This document shows, piece after piece, positions 14,503 to 15,249 of a stretch of DNA of 15,249 bases. A program made the position numbers and the translations under genes. Under the pieces are notes generated by a model that searched no databases, was not told the DNA's origin, and was given only the letters and a program-made list of their open reading frames with translations. Each line of letters opens with the position of its first letter. Within the stretch, counting starts at the first letter, position 1. Source of the stretch: Candidatus Iainarchaeum sp. (GTDB lineage: Archaea > Iainarchaeota > Iainarchaeia > Iainarchaeales > JAAZKV01); NCBI GenBank assembly GCA_018691995.1, contig JABHJM010000084.1:1-15249 (forward strand). Reading direction: 5' to 3'.

Positions 14503-15039
14503 ATGAAAAAATTTAAATTAAAAAAAAGAACTGTTGGAGAAAATGTTATTCATCCATTTTCGCTTGAAACTCGTGCTCAATCAGGGGCAGTTTTTCGTTT
14601 AATGATCGATGGGATAATAGGACTTGCAATTTTATTAATAATTATTTCAGCACTCTCATACTTTCAAGCTTTAAGAGTTCAAGCTGCAAATGATAAGTTT
14701 TATTCATTAGTAGAGTCAGCCACTAATTCTCCAAATGGAAAAGTGTTTGTAGAAAAAAATTTGTTGTTCACTCCAGGTGGATTTAATACAATTTCAATTC
14801 GAAATAAAACAAATATTTTTGAAGGGTGTTTTGAGTTCCAATCAAGGTTAGTTTCTGCTAAAATAATTGGTGGGGAAGGTGAGGCTAGTACTGTGACTTT
14901 TGCTAATGTGGTCGAAACCAATGTTTATGCCCAATGTAATCCAGAGGGAAGTGGTTGTCCCATTGATGATCAAGAGTGTTGTGATATGAAGTGTATCATT
15001 TCTTTTGGAAAAAAACTTGATGTTCCAGAGAGCCCATAG
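14503..15039 (+). CDS. Pilin-like class III signal-peptide protein, cysteine-rich C-terminus
   Basis: A 178-residue protein starting at ATG 14503 (M-K-K-F-K), 4 bp after the T2SF stop, so co-transcribed. A GTG at 14485 is in frame but overlaps the upstream gene and has no support. Residues 1-25 are basic; R-A-Q-S-G-A-V-F-R-L at 24-33 precedes a hydrophobic helix at about 35-55. This is the class III (prepilin peptidase) pattern, with cleavage likely after A25 before Q26, leaving the helix as the filament core. Residues 60-178 form a small beta-rich domain, with cysteines concentrated at the end (G-C-P, E-C-C-D-M-K-C), probably disulfide-bonded. I infer a minor pilin or adhesin subunit assembled by the neighbouring platform. 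Confidence 0.75.
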   Translation: MKKFKLKKRTVGENVIHPFSLETRAQSGAVFRLMIDGIIGLAILLIIISALSYFQALRVQAANDKFYSLVESATNSPNGKVFVEKNLLFTPGGFNTISIRNKTNIFEGCFEFQSRLVSAKIIGGEGEASTVTFANVVETNVYAQCNPEGSGCPIDDQECCDMKCIISFGKKLDVPESP

Positions 15040-15042
15040 TCC

Positions 15043-15057
15043 AAAATTCGAAATTTT
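15043..15057 (+). terminator. Short palindrome after the pilin-like gene
   Basis: AAAATT-CGA-AATTTT, a six-base stem with a three-base loop, starts four bases past the TAG and ends in a T4 run. It may end the 12072-15039 transcript; the stem is weak. Confidence 0.35.
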
Positions 15058-15069
15058 AAATCTGTAAGG

Positions 15070-15077
15070 TTTAAATA
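15070..15077 (+). promoter_or_regulatory. TATA box for the partial right-edge gene
   Basis: TTTAAATA sits 56 bp before ATG 15130. A start near 15100 would give a leader of about 30 bases that carries the strong Shine-Dalgarno at 15117-15123. This is a leadered gene, unlike the leaderless genes nearby. Confidence 0.5.
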
Positions 15078-15116
15078 GTACTTCCAGCCTTTCTAGTTTA
15101 ATAAATTAAAACAAAA

Positions 15117-15123
15117 AGGAGGT
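15117..15123 (+). promoter_or_regulatory. Strong Shine-Dalgarno AGGAGGT
   Basis: The strongest ribosome-binding site of the window, six bases before ATG 15130. It suggests high expression, as expected for a major pilin. Confidence 0.75.
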
Positions 15124-15129
15124 TATAAT

Positions 15130-15249
15130 ATGGACCAAAGAGGACAAGCATTTAGTGTTTTTGAATTAATGATTGCGGCAATTGTTGCTGTAGCAATTCT
15201 TTTTGTTTTGCTCCCAATAATTTCTGGAGGATTTTCATTCAATACAACA
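15130..15249 (+). CDS. Class III signal-peptide (pilin/archaellin-like) protein, 3' part beyond the window
   Basis: The first 40 codons are open to the right edge. The very short N-terminus M-D-Q-R-G is followed by Q-A-F-S-V-F-E-L-M-I, then a hydrophobic stretch to about residue 33. This is a textbook class III signal: the prepilin peptidase should cut after G5, and the hydrophobic helix becomes the filament core. A strong Shine-Dalgarno and its own promoter suggest an abundant subunit, possibly the major pilin assembled by the adjacent T2SF protein. The C-terminal domain is not visible. Confidence 0.8.
   Translation, partial: MDQRGQAFSVFELMIAAIVAVAILFVLLPIISGGFSFNTT

Noticed and set aside
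1..15249. tRNA, rRNA, insertion sequence or attachment site
   Set aside because: No tRNA-like fold, transposase, integrase or flanking direct repeats could be recognised by eye.

Overview
The window looks like a chromosomal segment of an AT-rich archaeon, most likely a DPANN lineage of the Woesearchaeota/Pacearchaeota kind. The evidence is a 808-residue double-domain type II secretion F (TadC/FlaJ) protein, two class III (prepilin-type) signal peptides, archaeal TATA boxes about 26 bp upstream of start codons (leaderless genes), occasional GGTG or GGAGG Shine-Dalgarno sites, and very low GC. The lineage is an inference; no rRNA or tRNA is present to fix it.

Layout. Bases 1-10067 form one long minus-strand cluster, probably read from a promoter near 10113. 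In transcription order it encodes a secreted, cysteine-rich YadA-head-like repeat protein with a C-terminal S74 self-cleaving chaperone (8175-10067); a Sulfotransfer_2-type sulfotransferase (7389-8135); a GT9-GT25 two-domain glycosyltransferase (5601-7340); a three-domain DUF707 / SAM-methyltransferase / RgpF-like protein (3520-5598); the 3' remnant of a methyltransferase gene (3329-3514); a methyltransferase joined in frame to a CmcI-like domain but interrupted by one TGA (3336 to 2209); a second sulfotransferase of a different family (1363-2175); and an APS kinase fused to the CysD subunit of ATP sulfurylase, cut by the left edge (1-1336). Read together, the cluster makes the sulfate donor PAPS, builds and methylates a glycan, and sulfates it. 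The natural outcome is a sulfated surface glycan, and the neighbouring surface protein is a candidate carrier (inference).

Bases 10131-11951 hold two separately promoted, paralogous minus-strand genes, each with an N-terminal membrane anchor and two NifX/NifB-C-like (dinitrogenase-cofactor-binding fold) domains. No nitrogenase gene is nearby.

Bases 11952-12071 are a divergent promoter region. Bases 12072-15249 run on the plus strand: the double T2SF pilus-platform protein, a cysteine-rich pilin-like protein directly after it, and the beginning of a second class III signal-peptide protein cut by the right edge. This is a type IV pilus-like secretion module; its ATPase is not in the window.

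The most unusual elements are the cysteine-laddered archaeal beta-roll with an S74 chaperone behind an (AT)7 microsatellite TATA box, the CysC-CysD fusion with two sulfotransferases, the TGA-interrupted methyltransferase next to a methyltransferase remnant, and an A10 tract at which a -1 shift would fuse two multidomain glycan enzymes.
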